A model generated the notes under the pieces. That model saw only the letters and a program-made list of their open reading frames with translations, had not been told where the DNA came from and made no database searches. Positions 4,777 to 6,716 of a DNA stretch of 6,716 nucleotides are shown piece by piece. Within the stretch, counting starts at the first letter, position 1; each line of letters opens with the position of its first letter. The DNA comes from Bacteroidales bacterium UBA1064. GTDB taxonomy: Bacteria; Bacteroidota; Bacteroidia; Bacteroidales; Tenuifilaceae. The stretch is from positions 1 through 6,716 of the forward strand of contig DCDD01000134.1 in NCBI GenBank assembly GCA_002316235.1. Direction: 5' to 3'. Made by a program: the position numbers and the translations under genes.

Positions 4777-6716
4777 TTAGGTTGATTTGGATTTTTTTGC
4801 TCCAAATTTTGTTTCGAATAGCCTTTGCAGGGCAAACATTTCATCGCGGTATCGGGCGGCTTCAAAAAAGTTGAGGTCTTTGGCTTCCCTTTCCATTTCC
4901 TTTCTTGCGCGTTCAATGGCTTCAGCCAATTCGGGTTTTGTCATGTACTGAACAACGGGATCGGCGGCAAAGTCCACCGTGTCGGGCTCAACGTAGGGCT
5001 TAACCACCTCGCCGGTTGAAAGTTTTCCGGCCATGATTGATTTTTTGGGCTTGACAATTTGAGTCGGGGTAATTCCATGCAGCTCGTTGTATTTCAGCTG
5101 CTTTTCGCGACGCCTGTTGGTCTCATCCATGGTAAGCTGCATGGAGCCTGTGATTTTATCGGCATACATGATTACCCGTCCGTTAAGGTTACGGGCAGCC
5201 CGACCTGCGGTTTGAGTAAGCGAGCGTGCTGAGCGCAGGAAACCCTCCTTATCGGCATCCAGTATGGCTACCAGCGAAACCTCGGGCAGGTCGAGTCCCT
5301 CCCGAAGTAGGTTTACGCCTACCAGCACGTCAAATAGCCCTTTTCGCAAATCCTCCATTATTTGAACCCGTTCCAGGGTATCCACATCGGAATGAATATA
5401 CCGGCAACGAATGTCGAACTTCACAAGGTACTTTACCAGCTCTTCAGCCATACGCTTGGTGAGGGTGGTTACCAAAACCCTTTCGTCGCGTTTTGCACTG
5501 GCATTTATTTCACCAATCAAGTCGTCAATTTGGTTAAGGCTAGGCCTGACAATAATAGGTGGATCCAGCAGGCCGGTTGGCCTGACCACCTGGTCAACCA
5601 CCACCCCCTGGCACAGCCGAAGCTCATAGTCTGATGGTGTTGCGCTTACAAAAATGGTTTGCCCGATTAAGCCCTCGAATTCGTCGAATCGAAGTGGACG
5701 GTTGTCAATAGCGGCAGGTAGCCTAAAGCCATACTCCACGAGCGTTTGCTTGCGCGAGTTATCACCTCCATACATCGCCCTGACCTGCGAAAGGGTTACG
5801 TGGCTTTCGTCAATTATTGTCAGGAAATCATTTGGAAAGTAGTCGAGAAGACAGAAAGGCCTCATCCCGGCCTGCCGGCCATCGAAGTAGCGGGAGTAGT
5901 TTTCTATACCAGGGCAGTAGCCCAACTCCTTTATCATTTCCAGGTCGTACTCCACCCGTTGCTGAATCCTTTTGGCCTCAACCATGTGGCCTATGCTTCT
6001 GAAGTGCTCCACCTGCCTCATCATATCGTCCTGAATTTGGGCAATGGCCTGGTTTATCCGGCTTTTACCTGCAATAAATATATTGGCAGGGAAAATTACC
6101 GCCTCCTCCATAGTCTCGATGGAAACCCCGCTAACCGGATCGAACATTTCGAGCGCTTCGATGTCGTCGCCCCAGAAAATAACCCTAATGCCCTTGTCTC
6201 CGTAGGCAAGGTATATGTCCACGCTATCGCCCCTGACCCGGAAGGTGCCCCTTTTAAACTCCACCTCGTTTCGGGCGTAAAGCCCATCAACCAGCTGTCG
6301 TAGAAGCTGGTTACGGCCAAGGTGCTGACCAACTTTAACCCGAACGGTTCCGTTGTAGAAGTCCTGTGGATTTCCAATTCCGTAGAGGCATGAAACGGAG
6401 GAAACCACTATTACATCCCTACGGCCTGATAGGAGGGAAGAGGTGGCGCTTAGCCGCAGCTTTTCAATCTCATCGTTTATGGATAGGTCCTTCTCAATGT
6501 AGGTGTCGGTAACAGGTAGGTAGGCCTCAGGCTGGTAGTAGTCATAGTACGAAACAAAATACTCAACAGCATTTTCGGGAAAAAAACTTTTGAACTCCCC
6601 GTAAAGCTGAGCTGCCAGCGTTTTGTTGTGGCTTAGCACCAGCACAGGCCTGTTTAGCTGGGCAATAACGTTGGCAATGGTGAACGTTTTTCCCGAACCG
6701 GTAACTCCTAAAAGGG
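4777..6716 (-). CDS. uvrB: UvrABC system protein B (excinuclease subunit), 5' end cut by the window edge
   Basis: UvrB is the DNA-damage-verifying helicase-like subunit of bacterial nucleotide excision repair; it is loaded by UvrA and recruits UvrC. The 645 visible residues begin two residues before the Walker A motif GVTGSGKT (visible residues 3-10), so compared with E. coli UvrB about 36 N-terminal residues lie beyond the window. A GTG at 6645 is an internal valine codon, not the start. Further landmarks are the damage-probing beta-hairpin VSYYDYYQPEAY (about 54-65), Walker B DESHV (302-306), helicase motif VI QTAGRAARN (501-509), and the C-terminal UVR domain (about 590-635) that contacts UvrC. 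Motif VI has alanine where E. coli has isoleucine, a position I expect to tolerate change. All motor motifs in view are intact, so the protein is probably functional. The promoter, and any SOS control, are outside the window. It is probably co-transcribed with the DUF3078 gene. Confidence 0.98.
   Translation of the reverse strand, partial: LLGVTGSGKTFTIANVIAQLNRPVLVLSHNKTLAAQLYGEFKSFFPENAVEYFVSYYDYYQPEAYLPVTDTYIEKDLSINDEIEKLRLSATSSLLSGRRDVIVVSSVSCLYGIGNPQDFYNGTVRVKVGQHLGRNQLLRQLVDGLYARNEVEFKRGTFRVRGDSVDIYLAYGDKGIRVIFWGDDIEALEMFDPVSGVSIETMEEAVIFPANIFIAGKSRINQAIAQIQDDMMRQVEHFRSIGHMVEAKRIQQRVEYDLEMIKELGYCPGIENYSRYFDGRQAGMRPFCLLDYFPNDFLTIIDESHVTLSQVRAMYGGDNSRKQTLVEYGFRLPAAIDNRPLRFDEFEGLIGQTIFVSATPSDYELRLCQGVVVDQVVRPTGLLDPPIIVRPSLNQIDDLIGEINASAKRDERVLVTTLTKRMAEELVKYLVKFDIRCRYIHSDVDTLERVQIMEDLRKGLFDVLVGVNLLREGLDLPEVSLVAILDADKEGFLRSARSLTQTAGRAARNLNGRVIMYADKITGSMQLTMDETNRRREKQLKYNELHGITPTQIVKPKKSIMAGKLSTGEVVKPYVEPDTVDFAADPVVQYMTKPELAEAIERARKEMEREAKDLNFFEAARYRDEMFALQRLFETKFGAKKSKST

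Noticed and set aside
5746..6303. A 185-codon open frame on the plus strand inside uvrB
   Set aside because: It is fully antisense to a well-conserved gene whose minus-strand frame explains the sequence, and its translation resembles no family I recognise. Several other plus-strand frames within the genes fail for the same reason.
4777..6716. uvrB as a truncated gene or pseudogene
   Set aside because: The missing N-terminus lies beyond the window edge: the frame stays open to the last base and includes an intact Walker A motif. There is no internal frameshift or stop.

Overview
The window looks like an ordinary chromosomal stretch from a member of the Bacteroidota. Several things point that way. 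Two intergenic sites match the phylum's TAnnTTTG -7 promoter element. No Shine-Dalgarno sequence stands before any start. One gene encodes a DUF3078 protein, a family I know mainly from this phylum, and another encodes a bacterial GH3-family protein of the type found there. I cannot place the organism more finely. All five recognisable genes lie on the minus strand, so transcription runs from the right edge to the left.

Right to left the layout is as follows. uvrB (nucleotide excision repair helicase subunit) enters from the right edge without its first ~36 codons and ends at 4777. After 36 bases comes a DUF3078 protein with a signal peptide, probably an outer-membrane beta-barrel (3784-4740). 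No promoter is visible between the two, so co-transcription is likely, although a 13-base palindrome sits in the gap. A 363-base stretch without a convincing gene follows (3421-3783). Its left end carries the likely promoter of a two-gene operon: a dienelactone-hydrolase-family lipoprotein (2548-3396) and, 21 bases on, a FrnE/DsbA-like thiol oxidoreductase without a signal peptide (1900-2526). A strong Rho-independent terminator at 1828-1883 ends this operon. A GH3-family adenylating enzyme (130-1659) then appears to have its own promoter. Positions 1-129 are non-coding, with no terminator that I can see.

The genes do not form an obvious joint pathway. uvrB is DNA repair housekeeping. The DUF3078 and hydrolase products are exported to the envelope, while the DsbA-like and GH3 products appear cytoplasmic. 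I found no mobile element, CRISPR array, tRNA or rRNA, and no convincing new system. The observations most worth a second look are the unexplained 363-base intergenic stretch with its nested inverted repeats, the partial calcium-loop motif in the DUF3078 protein, and the functionally uncharacterised GH3 enzyme.
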